64,000 nucleotides of DNA from Comamonadaceae bacterium (GTDB lineage: Bacteria > Pseudomonadota > Gammaproteobacteria > Burkholderiales > Burkholderiaceae_C). Below are positions 18,551 through 28,066 of this stretch, in pieces. The notes beneath the pieces were generated by a model that saw only the letters and a list, made by a program, of their open reading frames with translations, had not been told where the DNA came from and ran no database searches. A program made the position numbers and the translations under genes. The stretch is from positions 1 to 64,000 of the forward strand of contig CANGME010000014.1 in NCBI GenBank assembly GCA_947455145.1, in the 5' to 3' direction. Numbering within the stretch: the first letter of the stretch is position 1; every line of letters starts with the position of its first letter.

Positions 18551-18813
18551 TCATCACCGACGAGTGCATCAACTGCGATGTGTGCGAGCCCGAGTGCCCG
18601 AACGAAGCCATCTTTCTTGGCCCAGAAATCTACGAGATCGACCCCCACCGTTGCACCGAATGCGTGGGGCATTTTGACGAACCTCAGTGCGTGCAGGTCT
18701 GCCCCGTGGCGTGTATTCCTGTGAACCCGCAGTTTGTCGAAGACAAAGAGACGCTGTGGCAAAAGTACCGGCGTTTGCAGGCGCAAGCTAAGCCTGGGCC
18801 TACCCTAGCCTAG
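18541..18813 (+). CDS. 2[4Fe-4S] ferredoxin, YfhL type
   Basis: A 90-residue ferredoxin. The first cluster motif is CINCDVCEPECP; the second is a CTECVGHFDEPQCVQVCP insertion-type motif, characteristic of YfhL/Allochromatium-type ferredoxins with eight extra residues between the second and third cysteines. ATG 18541 lies inside the end of the phosphatase gene, with CAAACGGATT upstream and no strong ribosome site. A low-potential electron carrier in the cytoplasm; the partner is unknown. Its linkage to coaD is conserved in Burkholderiales. Confidence 0.93.
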   Translation: MSLIITDECINCDVCEPECPNEAIFLGPEIYEIDPHRCTECVGHFDEPQCVQVCPVACIPVNPQFVEDKETLWQKYRRLQAQAKPGPTLA

Positions 18814-18821
18814 CCACACAC

Positions 18822-18853
18822 CACGTCATTCCCGCCTGCGCGGGAATGGCGGG
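18822..18853. repeat. short GTCATTCCCGC palindromic repeat
   Basis: ATTCCCGC (18828-18835) and GCGGGAAT (18840-18847) form a perfect eight-base stem with a CTGC loop. CGTCATTCCCGC...GCGGGAAT is a widely scattered intergenic repeat in Beta- and Gammaproteobacteria. It sits between the convergent ferredoxin and DUF4124 genes, where it may also serve as a transcription end for both strands. Confidence 0.7.
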
Positions 18854-18885
18854 TGAGTGATCGCCCGAGATGTTCCTCTGTGAAC

Positions 18886-19317
18886 TTATTGAGTGCTAGT
18901 GGTGCGGGCTTTCTTCTTTTTGTTCTTATCGCTTGGTGCTTTTGCCGTGAAGTTGTCCGGGTTCTTCGGATAGTGTTTTCTGACCTGCCGCACAGGTTGA
19001 GCGACTTTCTTCTCGGTATTGGGGTTCTTGCTGGCCTGCACTGGCGCAACGCTGCCCTGCTGACGTCGCAAAGCCTCTTCCTCTTGGCGTCGTGACTTTT
19101 CCATGCTGTCCCCGGTTGCCTTGTCGCGCTGAATCACTGCGTCGGATTGCGCTTTTTGCGCGCCGCTGCGGTTGTCAGCCGTGTCCACTGCAACGCCGCC
19201 GGGGCAGGGGGTTTGGCTGTAGCTGTTGCCACATCGGTAGGCATTTTGACCGTGGGCCTTGAATTGAATAGCGCAGAGTGCTACTAAAACAAGAGCAATA
19301 CTGGACAAGCGTGTCAT
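18886..19317 (-). CDS. DUF4124-like small exported protein
   Basis: A 143-residue protein with a Sec signal peptide ([18 protein letters not shown]). The short mature N-terminus [16 protein letters not shown] resembles the start of DUF4124 domains with two cysteines. The rest is a charged, Lys/Arg/Gln-rich low-complexity tail ([13 protein letters not shown] and a run of five lysines near the end). Its function is unknown; a periplasmic or wall-associated role is guessed. It overlaps the pth stop by four bases and shares its transcript. Confidence 0.7.
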   Translation of the reverse strand: MTRLSSIALVLVALCAIQFKAHGQNAYRCGNSYSQTPCPGGVAVDTADNRSGAQKAQSDAVIQRDKATGDSMEKSRRQEEEALRRQQGSVAPVQASKNPNTEKKVAQPVRQVRKHYPKNPDNFTAKAPSDKNKKKKARTTSTQ

Positions 19318-19970
19318 GCGGGGTCTCCCTGTTCATTGTTTTTTGGATCGGCGATGGCGGCGTCAGCGCTGGTGAGCCTGGGGGGCTTGGGGCGGGGCGG
19401 CTTGCTGGTGTGGATCAAGAGGGTGGCCTTGTCCATCTCGCCGGCCAGCAGGGGCGGCAGGGCCTTGAGGGTGCGGTGCACGGTGTCTTCAATGGCCTCA
19501 CGGTGTTCGGGCGAGGGTTTTTTTAATACCCAGTGGATGACTTCAGATTTGACGCCGGGGTGGCCCACGCCCAGGCGCAAGCGCCAGTAATCGCCAGTGC
19601 CGAGTTGGGCGTGGATATCGCGCAGGCCGTTGTGGCCCGCATGGCTGCCTGCGAACTTGAGTTTGGCTTGGCCGGGGATGATGTCCAACTCGTCATGCGC
19701 AACCAAAATTTCATCAGGCTGGATTTTGTAAAACCGCGCCAGTGCGGCGACTGACTTGCCCGACACGTTCATGAAGGTCTGCGGCTTGAGCAGCCACACA
19801 GTTTGGCCGTGCAGGCTGGTGCGTGCCACAAAGCCGTGAAAATTTCTGTCGGGCTGTAGGCTGACTTTGAGCTCGCTGGCCAGCGCGTCTATCCACCAAA
19901 ACCCGGCGTTGTGGCGGGTCGCTTCATACTCAGGGCCGGGGTTTCCTAGGCCTACAAATAACTTGATCAT
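19314..19970 (-). CDS. pth: peptidyl-tRNA hydrolase
   Basis: A 218-residue enzyme that frees tRNA from stalled peptidyl-tRNA. [20 protein letters not shown] carries the catalytic His (~20). [13 protein letters not shown] and HDELDIIPG, with [12 protein letters not shown], are intact. The ATG at 19970 is preferred over an upstream in-frame start at 20012, which lies against the rplY terminator. The C-terminus carries an extra ~25-residue Pro/Lys-rich tail. It follows rplY, the usual neighbour. Confidence 0.96.
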   Translation of the reverse strand: MIKLFVGLGNPGPEYEATRHNAGFWWIDALASELKVSLQPDRNFHGFVARTSLHGQTVWLLKPQTFMNVSGKSVAALARFYKIQPDEILVAHDELDIIPGQAKLKFAGSHAGHNGLRDIHAQLGTGDYWRLRLGVGHPGVKSEVIHWVLKKPSPEHREAIEDTVHRTLKALPPLLAGEMDKATLLIHTSKPPRPKPPRLTSADAAIADPKNNEQGDPA

Positions 19971-20012
19971 GGACAAATTATCCAGTATGAAAACAGCAAT
20001 GAATTCGCCCAT

Positions 20013-20042
20013 GAAAAAGGCCCACCGAGGTGGGCCTTTTTG
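20013..20042 (-). terminator. rho-independent terminator after rplY
   Basis: AAAAAGGCCCACC and GGTGGGCCTTTTT form a strong symmetrical hairpin (20016-20040) with a short CGA loop and runs of T on either strand. It lies 16 bases after the rplY stop and before the pth start at 19970, so pth needs read-through or its own promoter. Confidence 0.85.
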
Positions 20043-20057
20043 CAGAGCTAAGAAGAA

Positions 20058-20726
20058 TTACTTTTTGGCGGCTGGTGCTTTTGCTGCTGGTGCCTTGGCT
20101 GGGGCTTTGCCGCCAGCTTTAGCGTCGGCAGCAGGAGCTGCAGCCGCGTCAGGCGCTGGCTCAGCGCCAGCCACCATCACCACCGAGACGAGCACGGGGT
20201 TGTTTTTGCCGTGGGTTACAGCCGTCACGCCTTTGGGCAGGACGACATCGTTGAGGTGTAGTGAGTGGCCTTTCTTCAGACCGCTCAAATCAACGGCGAT
20301 GAACTCAGGCAGGTCGGAAGGCAGACACAGCACTTCGATCTCGGTCACGACGTGGTTGGCAATGCAACCTTCGGTCTTGACAGCCGGAGAATTCTCGTCA
20401 CCGCTGTAGTGCAGTGGCACTTTCATGTGCAGCTTGGTGGTGGCGTCAACGCGCTGGAAGTCAATGTGCAGCACGAGTTGCTTGAACGGGTGCATTTGCA
20501 CGTTGCGCAGCAAAACTTTGTTGACTTGACCGGCGATTTCCATGTCCAGCACGCTGGAGTGGAAAGCCTCTTTTTTCAGGGCGTGCCACAAGGCGTTGTG
20601 ATCGAGTTCGATCATGGCGGGCTCGGTTGCTCCACCGTAAACGATACCGGGCGTACGACCGGTGATGCGGAGACGGCGGCTCGCACCCGTGCCCTGCTTA
20701 GCGCGCTCAAAAGCGACAAAATTCAT
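20058..20726 (-). CDS. rplY: 50S ribosomal protein L25/general stress protein Ctc
   Basis: A 222-residue two-domain Ctc-type L25 binding 5S rRNA. The N-terminal domain starts [20 protein letters not shown], then TPGIVYGG; the C-terminal TL5-like domain shows [15 protein letters not shown] and [15 protein letters not shown]. The last 35 residues are a run of Ala, Lys and Pro, common in this bacterial group. CAGGAG precedes the start. It follows prs by about 100 bases and likely shares its promoter. Confidence 0.96.
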   Translation of the reverse strand: MNFVAFERAKQGTGASRRLRITGRTPGIVYGGATEPAMIELDHNALWHALKKEAFHSSVLDMEIAGQVNKVLLRNVQMHPFKQLVLHIDFQRVDATTKLHMKVPLHYSGDENSPAVKTEGCIANHVVTEIEVLCLPSDLPEFIAVDLSGLKKGHSLHLNDVVLPKGVTAVTHGKNNPVLVSVVMVAGAEPAPDAAAAPAADAKAGGKAPAKAPAAKAPAAKK

Positions 20727-20825
20727 AACTTACTCCTGGAGGAGTCCACCGCGACCAGTGTGACTCCGGTTTTAAAAAGGCCCGACACGCTCAAACGGCA
20801 TGCACGAGCCCACTTTTTGTCTGGA

Positions 20826-21803
20826 TCAGAAAAGGTCTTCCTGCTCCGCGAACAAACTCATGACAGACTCACCCTTGGCAATGCGCCGGATGGTCTCAGC
20901 AATCAAAGGGGCCACATTCACCTGGCGAATTTTGGCGCAGTTGTTTGCGGCCTCGCCCAGGGGAATGGTGTTGGTGACGACCACTTCGTCCAGAGCGTCT
21001 CCTTTGGAAATACGCTCGATGGCGGGGCCGGAAAAGATGGGGTGCGAGCAGTAGGCATAGACCTTTTTGGCACCGCGCTCCTTAAGTACTTCTGCGGCCT
21101 TGACCAGCGTGCCAGCGGTGTCGATCATGTCGTCCATGATGACGCAGTTGCGACCATCAATCTCGCCAATGACGTGCATCACTTCGCTGACGTTGGCCTT
21201 GGGGCGACGCTTGTCGATGATGGCCAAGTCGCAGTTGAGCTGTTTGGCCAGCGCACGGGCGCGCACCACGCCGCCGACGTCAGGCGACACAACAATCAGG
21301 TCTTCGTAGTTCTTCTGGCGCAGATCGCCCAGCAGCACGGGCGAGGCATAAATATTGTCCACCGGGATGTCAAAGAAGCCTTGGATTTGGTCGGCATGCA
21401 AATCCATGGTGAGCAGGCGGGTGACGCCCACGGCTTGCAGCATATTGGCCACCACTTTGGCCGTGATGGGCACGCGCGAAGAGCGGGGTCGACGGTCTTG
21501 GCGGGCGTAGCCAAAGTAAGGCATGACGGCGTAGATGCGTTCGGCCGAGGCACGCTTCAAAGCGTCCACCATGACCAGCAGTTCCATCAGGTTGTCATTG
21601 GTGGGGGCGCAGGTGGACTGAACGACAAAGACGTCGCGGGCACGTACGTTTTGGTTAATCTCGACCAGCACTTCGCCGTCTGAGAAGCGGCCTACTGTGG
21701 CAGCACCGAGCGAGACGCCGAGGTTGCGAGCAATGTCGGCGGCCAAGCCAGGATTGGCATTGCCGGTAAAAATCAAATAGTCAGAAGCTTGTACGGCCTG
21801 CAT
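20826..21803 (-). CDS. prs: ribose-phosphate pyrophosphokinase
   Basis: A 325-residue enzyme making PRPP from ribose 5-phosphate and ATP for nucleotide, histidine and NAD synthesis. [38 protein letters not shown] and the PRPP loop [20 protein letters not shown] are intact. The ATG at 21803 ([18 protein letters not shown]) gives the family start; a longer frame to 21845 reaches towards the tRNA gene. tRNA-Gln lies just upstream on the same strand, as in most Burkholderiales. Confidence 0.96.
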   Translation of the reverse strand: MQAVQASDYLIFTGNANPGLAADIARNLGVSLGAATVGRFSDGEVLVEINQNVRARDVFVVQSTCAPTNDNLMELLVMVDALKRASAERIYAVMPYFGYARQDRRPRSSRVPITAKVVANMLQAVGVTRLLTMDLHADQIQGFFDIPVDNIYASPVLLGDLRQKNYEDLIVVSPDVGGVVRARALAKQLNCDLAIIDKRRPKANVSEVMHVIGEIDGRNCVIMDDMIDTAGTLVKAAEVLKERGAKKVYAYCSHPIFSGPAIERISKGDALDEVVVTNTIPLGEAANNCAKIRQVNVAPLIAETIRRIAKGESVMSLFAEQEDLF

Positions 21804-21860
21804 GATCGTCCCAGCGGTCAAGAGTGAGAAAAACGGGTCAGGCAAATGACCCGAAAATTT

Positions 21861-21937
21861 TGGCAGGGGAAGAAGGACTCGAACCTTCGCATGCTGGAAT
21901 CAAAATCCAGTGCCTTAACCAACTTGGCGACTCCCCT
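21861..21937 (-). tRNA. tRNA-Gln (TTG)
   Basis: The minus strand folds into a full cloverleaf. The acceptor AGGGGAG pairs with TTCCCCT, discriminator G, and the CCA end is encoded. The anticodon stem CTGGA/TCCAG closes the loop TTTTGAT with anticodon TTG. The T arm GAAGG-TTCGAGT-CCTTC is standard. It lies between ispE and prs, an arrangement kept in the order. Confidence 0.97.
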
Positions 21938-21980
21938 ACACGGGTGAATCGTTTACACGACTCACCGATAAACCAATTTC

Positions 21981-22817
21981 TCAAGAGGCCCATTCAGCCA
22001 AAGGGTGAACCTCAAGATTGCTGCACAACCTGAGTTCTAGTGCTTGCGGCACTTTGCCCAACTTAAATAGATTGGGCACACGCGCAAAAACAGCACTTCC
22101 AGAACCTGTCATTCGACCTTGAAGTCCAAGTGAATCAAGCCAATCAAGGGCTTTTGTCACATCGGGGCAAAGTCTTTGCGCAACTGACTGTAAGTCGTTG
22201 CAGCCAAAGCCAAATGGGTTAGCAGCGAAGCCTTCGAGTATAGCGGGATTCGTGTCCCTTTTTAAGTCCGGGGCTGAAAAAATCGCCTGGGTTTGCAATC
22301 CGGCGGCGGGTTTAACGACCAAAAACTGGGCTCGCGGTAGGGTTAAGGGCGTGATTTGCTCTCCGATGCCTTCGACCCAAGCGTTGTGGCCACTCAAAAA
22401 GAAGGGTACATCGGCCCCCAGGCTTAAGCCAATGCAGGTAAGTTGTTTCCGGCTTAACTGTAGTCCCCATAGTTGGTTAAGTGAGAGCAGGGTGGATGCA
22501 GCATCAGACGAGCCTCCGCCCATGCCGGCTTGCGCGGGCACACGTTTTTCAACGCGGATATGCGCGCCTTGTGAAGTACCCGTTGCAGTTTGCAGGGCAC
22601 GGGCAGCACGTAGGATAAGGTCGTCTTCAGGCAGGGGTACGGTCAAGTCTTCTCGGCTGATTTTTGACTGAGGGCGCAACTCAAAATGCAGCGTGTCATG
22701 CCAGTCAATGAGCATGAAGGCGGACTGCAAGAGGTGGTAGCCGTCGGCCCTACGACCGGTGATGTGCAAAAACAGGTTGAGCTTGGCGGGGGCCGGGATG
22801 TCGTATAGCACCTTCAT
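21981..22817 (-). CDS. ispE: 4-diphosphocytidyl-2-C-methyl-D-erythritol kinase
   Basis: A 278-residue GHMP kinase of the MEP isoprenoid pathway. DIPAPAKLNLFLHITGRRADGYH is split by a proline turn and carries the substrate lysine; VEKRVPAQAGMGGGSSDAAS is the ATP-binding GHMP motif; the third motif is GRMTGSGSAVFA. Its length is normal. The order lolB-ispE-tRNA-Gln-prs is conserved. Confidence 0.96.
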   Translation of the reverse strand: MKVLYDIPAPAKLNLFLHITGRRADGYHLLQSAFMLIDWHDTLHFELRPQSKISREDLTVPLPEDDLILRAARALQTATGTSQGAHIRVEKRVPAQAGMGGGSSDAASTLLSLNQLWGLQLSRKQLTCIGLSLGADVPFFLSGHNAWVEGIGEQITPLTLPRAQFLVVKPAAGLQTQAIFSAPDLKRDTNPAILEGFAANPFGFGCNDLQSVAQRLCPDVTKALDWLDSLGLQGRMTGSGSAVFARVPNLFKLGKVPQALELRLCSNLEVHPLAEWAS

Positions 22818-22897
22818 GGCTGGATTATCGCAAGCGACTCGCAGGCTTTTGTAAATCTAAATTGAGCCCCCAAGTTGATCGCAGGTGGGTTCAGCAC

Positions 22898-23398
22898 TCA
22901 GGGCTCAATTACGAGGCGCAGTTCTGCACTGGGTTGGGGGTAATCGCGGCGTGCGGTGAGTCGGTTTTGGCTTAGTTGAGTCAGATCAGCTTGCCAGCCC
23001 GGCACGGTTACGTTTTTACCGGACAGCCAGTCAAACAGTGCGGCGATGGGCAAATCAGTGCCAGTGGCTTGTAGGGCCAGATCGCGCAGCGAGTTGAAGT
23101 TGCGCACCGTGCCATTGCTGCGCAGGGTGGCGGCGTCGGGCGTCCAGTTCAGATGTGCGGCGGTGCTGCCCAAAGGGCCGTAGAGAATGAGTTCGCCCGC
23201 ATTGGCTTGGCCGATGAGATCGAAGCTGGCCGAAAAGTACTGAGCAGGCGTATCTCTGACCCCGTCGATGTTCACCGCCAAGCGACCAGTCCATGCGCGA
23301 GTTTCGGGATCATATTGGTGGATAAGCTTTGCGGGACCAGCACAACCTGCTATTAAAAATATAGCAAATAGATAGCAATAAAAGAATCTGCGTGGCAT
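22898..23398 (-). CDS. lolB: outer-membrane lipoprotein LolB
   Basis: A ~166-residue lipoprotein that accepts lipoproteins from LolA and inserts them in the outer membrane. The signal peptide ends in the lipobox LIAGC. The mature part has WTGRLAVNIDG, the hydrophobic ELILYGPLGST loop and WLSGK, typical of LolB. An in-frame GTG three codons upstream is another possible start. It follows the TPR protein gene by ~18 bases, so the two are co-transcribed ahead of ispE. Confidence 0.92.
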   Translation of the reverse strand: MPRRFFYCYLFAIFLIAGCAGPAKLIHQYDPETRAWTGRLAVNIDGVRDTPAQYFSASFDLIGQANAGELILYGPLGSTAAHLNWTPDAATLRSNGTVRNFNSLRDLALQATGTDLPIAALFDWLSGKNVTVPGWQADLTQLSQNRLTARRDYPQPSAELRLVIEP

Positions 23399-23416
23399 TG
23401 ATATCACAACTTTGAA

Positions 23417-25171
23417 TTACAACTTCACTTGCAACCGCTTGAGGGTTTCGTTCAGAGTTTCGTTGTCCGCATTGATTTTCATACCTTCGCGCCAGATATT
23501 GAGTGCCTGTTCGCGTTGGCCCAGGCTTAGTAGCACTTCGCCCAGGTGGGCGGCGATTTCGGCATCTGGTCGGGTTTTGTAGGCATCTTGCAGGATTTTC
23601 AAAGCTAGAGGCTTGTTACCGCTTTTAAATTCGACCCAAGCCAAGCTGTCGGAGATGAAGGGGTCACCCGGAGCAAATTCAAGCGCTTTGAGGATGAGTT
23701 CGCGGGCTTCGTCCAGCCGAATGTTGCGCTCGGCCAAAGAGTAGCCCAATGCGTTGTACGCGTGATGGTAATCGGGTTTTCCCGCAATGAGCTGTCGCAA
23801 CAAGCGCTCCATGCCAGCGGTATCCCCCAGCTTTTCGGCTAGCGTGGCTTGGTCATAGAGCAAGTCAAAGTCTGCGGGGTTGTTCAGGGTGGCTTGCGCC
23901 AAGAGGTCATAGGCGGCTTGGTAGTGCTTATTCTCACGCAGCAGTTGGACTTGGGTCATCAGTTTGCTGCGCGCTTGGGCAGGTGTACTTTCGGGCAAGC
24001 TGGACAAGAGCTTTAGGGCCTCAGCCATTCGACCTTGACGCGCCAAAATGCCGGCACGTCGAGTTTGGGTTTGAACCAGGTCTTCAGCGCTGGTGATTTT
24101 GCTCAGCCACTGTTCGGCCTGCTCAAAGTTTTTTCGTTGCTCGGCCACTTGAGACAACATCAAATAGGCGTGTACTAAGCTGCGGTCTTGAGTTGCGTTG
24201 ACTTTGCTGGGTGCGATGGTGCTGAGATCGAGATATTTTCGCAAAGACTTTTCAGCCAATTCGCTACGTTTGTCCTGTAATGCCAGTGCCCCTTGGATCA
24301 ACCAGGGCTCTGCCAGGTCTGGCGTCTCTTGGGTGAGGATTTGGATTTGAGCCTCTGACTCCGCGTAGCGCTGCGTATCCAATAAGACCCTGGCATATGC
24401 CAAACGGACTTTGGGTTGATTTTGAGCCGTTAGGTATTTTTTTACCATCGGTTCGGCCAGAATTTGTCCGGCCCCAATCAAGTTCAATGCCAGCAATGCG
24501 GGGCCTTCGGCGCGTACATTTAGGGCTTGACCACGGCGAGCCGCTTCAAGAGCTCCGTCTCGATCACCAGCAATCAGCCGCATGCGACCCATTGTGGTCC
24601 AGGCGGACACCGCAAGGTCAGTGCTTGTGTCAGGTCGGGTCATGAAGGCGGACAGAGCTTTTTCAAGCGCCTGGGCGGCGGCTTGTTTATTCGCCGCCCT
24701 AGCGAAGTAGTCGGGCAGCGTGGCGATCGATGCCGAGCGTTCTTGATCGCTAGCCAGTGCCACCTCTCGCTTCATGGGCTCTACGGTGTCGGTCAATCGG
24801 TTTAGACCGATCAAGATTTGCAGGACGAAGCGATTGGCTTCTCGCGATTTTGGAAGTGCTTGTCGCCACGCGCGGGCTGCTTGTAGCGCTGATTCGCCAG
24901 AGCGGGCTTGTAAGGCGATTTCAACGGCGCGTTGAAAAAGTTGGGGGTCAACCGTCTTGCGCGCCGCATCCAGGATGAGTGAGTAACCCAAACTTGGATC
25001 TGCCCCTTGGGCATTGAGCTCGCCCAGAAGCAATTGGTAAAACAACTCGGCATCAAGTGCAGACGAGGCTGTAGGTCTGTCTGGGGCTTTAGGGCTTTGG
25101 GCGTGCGCGCCGAGCGCAGCCACCATAACCAGTGCACCAAGGTGCTTCAGAAATCTTTGAGATGAACGCAT
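23417..25171 (-). CDS. exported tetratricopeptide-repeat protein
   Basis: A 584-residue protein with a signal peptide (FLKHLGALVMVAALGAHAQ) and a mature part made almost wholly of TPR-like helical pairs. The clearest is near the C-terminus: HHAYNALGYSLAERNIRLDEA, then DPFISDSLAWVEFKSGNKPLA. It is probably periplasmic or outer-membrane attached, a scaffold for envelope assembly. The fixed position ahead of lolB suggests a link to lipoprotein or envelope biogenesis, but that is inference. ATG 25171 leaves 38 bases to the divergent mutM; the longer frame would run into the mutM start. Confidence 0.9.
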   Translation of the reverse strand: MRSSQRFLKHLGALVMVAALGAHAQSPKAPDRPTASSALDAELFYQLLLGELNAQGADPSLGYSLILDAARKTVDPQLFQRAVEIALQARSGESALQAARAWRQALPKSREANRFVLQILIGLNRLTDTVEPMKREVALASDQERSASIATLPDYFARAANKQAAAQALEKALSAFMTRPDTSTDLAVSAWTTMGRMRLIAGDRDGALEAARRGQALNVRAEGPALLALNLIGAGQILAEPMVKKYLTAQNQPKVRLAYARVLLDTQRYAESEAQIQILTQETPDLAEPWLIQGALALQDKRSELAEKSLRKYLDLSTIAPSKVNATQDRSLVHAYLMLSQVAEQRKNFEQAEQWLSKITSAEDLVQTQTRRAGILARQGRMAEALKLLSSLPESTPAQARSKLMTQVQLLRENKHYQAAYDLLAQATLNNPADFDLLYDQATLAEKLGDTAGMERLLRQLIAGKPDYHHAYNALGYSLAERNIRLDEARELILKALEFAPGDPFISDSLAWVEFKSGNKPLALKILQDAYKTRPDAEIAAHLGEVLLSLGQREQALNIWREGMKINADNETLNETLKRLQVKL

Positions 25172-25209
25172 CGGGCCATAATAATCCAAGCCAACGATAC
25201 TGAATTGAC

Positions 25210-26022
25210 ATGCCCGAATTACCTGAAGTTGAAGTGACCCGTTTGAGTTTTGCAAGCCGAATTGCCGGAGCGCGAATCATTTCAGCGTATGTTGGCAAGC
25301 CTTTACGCTGGCCTATGGGTGTGGAGGTACAGCAGTTGGCAGGGCGTGAGGTGTGCGCGGTACGTCGACGCGGCAAGTATTTACTGCTGGATCTGGATGA
25401 TGGCTTGCTGCTTATTCATCTGGGCATGTCTGGCAGTTTGAGTTTTTCTGGTCTTAGTTCGGCATTGGGGAAGCACGACCATTTTGAGCTGGTAACCAGC
25501 CAGGGCACCTTGCGACTCAATGACCCACGTCGCTTTGGTGCTGTGGTATTTGCGCCAAGTGAAGACTCAACCGTGGCCCAAAAGTTGCTGGGTAAGTTGG
25601 GGGTGGAGCCCTTAACTGATGAGTTTGAAGCGCGCTCGTTTCACGAGAGCCTTATGCGTCGCCATTCTGTCATTAAGCAGGTGTTGCTGGCGGGCGATGT
25701 AGTGGTGGGAGTAGGCAATATTTATGCTTGTGAGGTCTTGTTTTTGGCGGGAATTCGACCGACATTGAGGGCGGAACGTCTGAGTTTTCCGCGCACCGTG
25801 AAGTTGCATGCAGCCATAAAAAAAGTCCTGACTCGAGCGGTCGAGCAAGGAGGTAGCACGCTGCGGGATTTTTCAAACGCAAGTGGCGAGGCTGGCCATT
25901 TTCAACTGGAGGCTCGGGTATATGGGCGTGCAGGTCAAGCTTGTCAAGCATGTGGCGTACCTATTAAGATGATCCGCCAAGGTCAGCGATCGACGTTTTT
26001 TTGCCCAACTTGTCAGCGCTGA
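25210..26022 (+). CDS. mutM: formamidopyrimidine-DNA glycosylase
   Basis: A 270-residue base excision repair enzyme removing 8-oxoguanine and formamidopyrimidine. The catalytic N-terminal MPELPEVEV places Pro2 and Glu3 exactly; Lys in [16 protein letters not shown] and the QGGSTLRDF block bind DNA. The C-terminal zinc finger has four cysteines: CQACG and CPTC. It is divergent from the TPR gene and followed directly by the dynamin-like gene and mutY, the partner enzyme of the GO repair system. Confidence 0.97.
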   Translation: MPELPEVEVTRLSFASRIAGARIISAYVGKPLRWPMGVEVQQLAGREVCAVRRRGKYLLLDLDDGLLLIHLGMSGSLSFSGLSSALGKHDHFELVTSQGTLRLNDPRRFGAVVFAPSEDSTVAQKLLGKLGVEPLTDEFEARSFHESLMRRHSVIKQVLLAGDVVVGVGNIYACEVLFLAGIRPTLRAERLSFPRTVKLHAAIKKVLTRAVEQGGSTLRDFSNASGEAGHFQLEARVYGRAGQACQACGVPIKMIRQGQRSTFFCPTCQR

Positions 26023-26096
26023 TTGCGATCCGAATTTCAGCATTAAGTGTAAGTCACGAATGCGATGCTATATTGAATCCAGACTTGGGGAATAAA

Positions 26097-28061
26097 TTGC
26101 AATCATCATTCAACGAACAATTCCAGCAGCACGAGTCGTGGCGACATGGCTTTGTTCTGCGTCTGAAATTACTTGTCGAATGGCTGAAAGATCAGGACTT
26201 GCTGGACGCTGCGATTGAAGAGCGGCTCAAACGCTTGGATCAACGGGTCAAGACAGACAAAGTCATGGTGGCTTTTGTAGCCGAATTTTCTCGAGGTAAG
26301 TCGGAGCTGATCAACGCCATTTTCTTTTCTACCTATGGTCGGCGCATCATGCCGGCCAGTGCGGGACGTACCACCATGTGCCCGACTGAAATGAGCTTTG
26401 ATGCTAACGTTCCACCTTGCTTGAGATTGCTGCCCATAGAGACTCGACTGGAATCGCAGTCCCTGATGGAGTGGCGCATGGTGCCCGAAAAGTGGACGCA
26501 GTTTGAGTTGAACGTAAATGACCCGGATAAACTCGCACACGCACTGGAGCCATTGGCGCAAACACGTCGAGTGACACAAGACGAAGCCCATGCATTGGGG
26601 TTTTGGCACAAGCAATCACTTGACGACAACCCTTTGGTTGATGCTCAAGGACTGGTGGAAGTCCCCCGCTGGCGACATGCATTGATCAATATCGAGCACC
26701 CATTGCTCAAAGATGGCCTGGTGATTCTTGACACGCCTGGGCTTAACGCCATAGGCGCTGAGCCCGAACTGACCGTCAGTCTGATTCCGCAAGCTCACGC
26801 TGCGGTGTTTGTGCTGGGGGCTGACACCGGGGTTACGAAGTCAGATCTTTCTATTTGGCGGGAGAACCTTGTCTCAGAAACGGGTGACACTGATACCCGC
26901 TTGGTAGTGTTGAACAAGATCGATGCACTGTGGGACCCATTGAGTTCGCCTGTGCAAATTCAAGCTCAGATTGAACGCCAATGTAACAACACGGCAGAAA
27001 TATTGGCGGTACCTCGATCCCATGTGTTTGCGGTGTCTGCCCAAAAAGGTTTGGTGGCCAAAGTCACCAATGACGCAGATCTTTTGAAGGCTAGTTGTCT
27101 GATTGATCTTGAACAAGCCCTTGCCGAACGCATCATGGCACAGCGTCAGAAAATTTTGGTTGCAGCGGTGTCCAAAGGGGTTGCAGAGCTGCAAGTGGAG
27201 GCGGGGCGAATGCTCCATATTCGCCGTCGCGATTTGACAGAGCAAATGCAGGAGCTCAAAAGTTTAATGGGTAAAAACGCCACCGTCATTAGGCACATGC
27301 GTATCCGCATTTCGCGAGAGCAGACCGAGTTTGACATGGGTGGGGCCAAAATTCATGCAGTGAGATCGGTTCATCTAAAACTGTTGCGCGACATATTTAG
27401 GTTGCTTGGAGCCACGAGTCTGCGTCATGAGATGGCGCAGCTCAAGTTGACTTTGAAACAAAAAGGACTCAAGTTGGGTATCAAACGGGCTTACGGAGAA
27501 ACCTTTGAGCGGCTTCGCGAAAACTTACGACAAGTTCAAACTCTCACTCAAGAAATTCAGGCGATGCTGAGTGCCTCCTTTAGACAGCTCAATGCGGAGT
27601 ATGGGTTTTCGTTGCAGTCGCCCATCGAGCCAAAAATGTTTGATTTTTTCATTGAATTGGATCGTGTGGAGCAGGGTCATCTCCAGTATTTGGGTGTTGG
27701 CAATGCCTTCAGGCTGGCTCAGCCTGAGTTCACGGATAGGCTAGTTCGTGCATTGGCGACTCAGTTGCGAGTTTTGCGCCATACCTTGCTGGGCGCTGTT
27801 GAATTGTGGAGCAAATCGGCCGCCGCGCAACTTGATGTTCAACTTAGGGAGCGGCATCGCAACTTTGCGCGCCGCATTGAGGCGATTGATCGTATTCAAC
27901 AGGCAGCTGGCGGGCTTAAAGAGCGCTGTGCTGAGATTGACGGACAAATTTATGTGTCAGGTCAAAATGAGCAAAAATTATTGGAACAAATTCGCCTATT
28001 GTTAAAGGCGTTAGAGGTTTCCCCTGGAATTAAAACTGAGCCTGAACTCAGCACTATTTAA
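26097..28061 (+). CDS. dynamin-family GTPase
   Basis: A ~654-residue bacterial dynamin-like protein. G1 is FSRGKSELINAIFF, G2 the TTMCPTE stretch, G3 DTPGLNAIG and G4 LNKIDALW. After the G domain come long amphipathic helices, as in membrane-remodelling stalks; no transmembrane segment is obvious. The start is unclear: the frame opens at TTG 26001 inside mutM, but TTG 26097, preceded by TTGGGGAAT, matches the conserved start of the protein better; no ATG exists in this region. The gene lies between mutM and mutY, six bases before mutY. Membrane surveillance or cell-envelope integrity is a guess. Confidence 0.85.
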   Translation: MQSSFNEQFQQHESWRHGFVLRLKLLVEWLKDQDLLDAAIEERLKRLDQRVKTDKVMVAFVAEFSRGKSELINAIFFSTYGRRIMPASAGRTTMCPTEMSFDANVPPCLRLLPIETRLESQSLMEWRMVPEKWTQFELNVNDPDKLAHALEPLAQTRRVTQDEAHALGFWHKQSLDDNPLVDAQGLVEVPRWRHALINIEHPLLKDGLVILDTPGLNAIGAEPELTVSLIPQAHAAVFVLGADTGVTKSDLSIWRENLVSETGDTDTRLVVLNKIDALWDPLSSPVQIQAQIERQCNNTAEILAVPRSHVFAVSAQKGLVAKVTNDADLLKASCLIDLEQALAERIMAQRQKILVAAVSKGVAELQVEAGRMLHIRRRDLTEQMQELKSLMGKNATVIRHMRIRISREQTEFDMGGAKIHAVRSVHLKLLRDIFRLLGATSLRHEMAQLKLTLKQKGLKLGIKRAYGETFERLRENLRQVQTLTQEIQAMLSASFRQLNAEYGFSLQSPIEPKMFDFFIELDRVEQGHLQYLGVGNAFRLAQPEFTDRLVRALATQLRVLRHTLLGAVELWSKSAAAQLDVQLRERHRNFARRIEAIDRIQQAAGGLKERCAEIDGQIYVSGQNEQKLLEQIRLLLKALEVSPGIKTEPELSTI

Positions 28062-28066
28062 GTCTC

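Noticed and set aside
18893-18901. Half-site GAGTGCTAG resembling CIRCE, considered because hrcA is in the window
   Set aside because: The partner TTAGCACTC at nine bases is absent and the site lies at the 3' end of a coding region.
20265-21683. 472-codon plus-strand ORF
   Set aside because: Antisense of rplY and prs, both of which are unmistakable.
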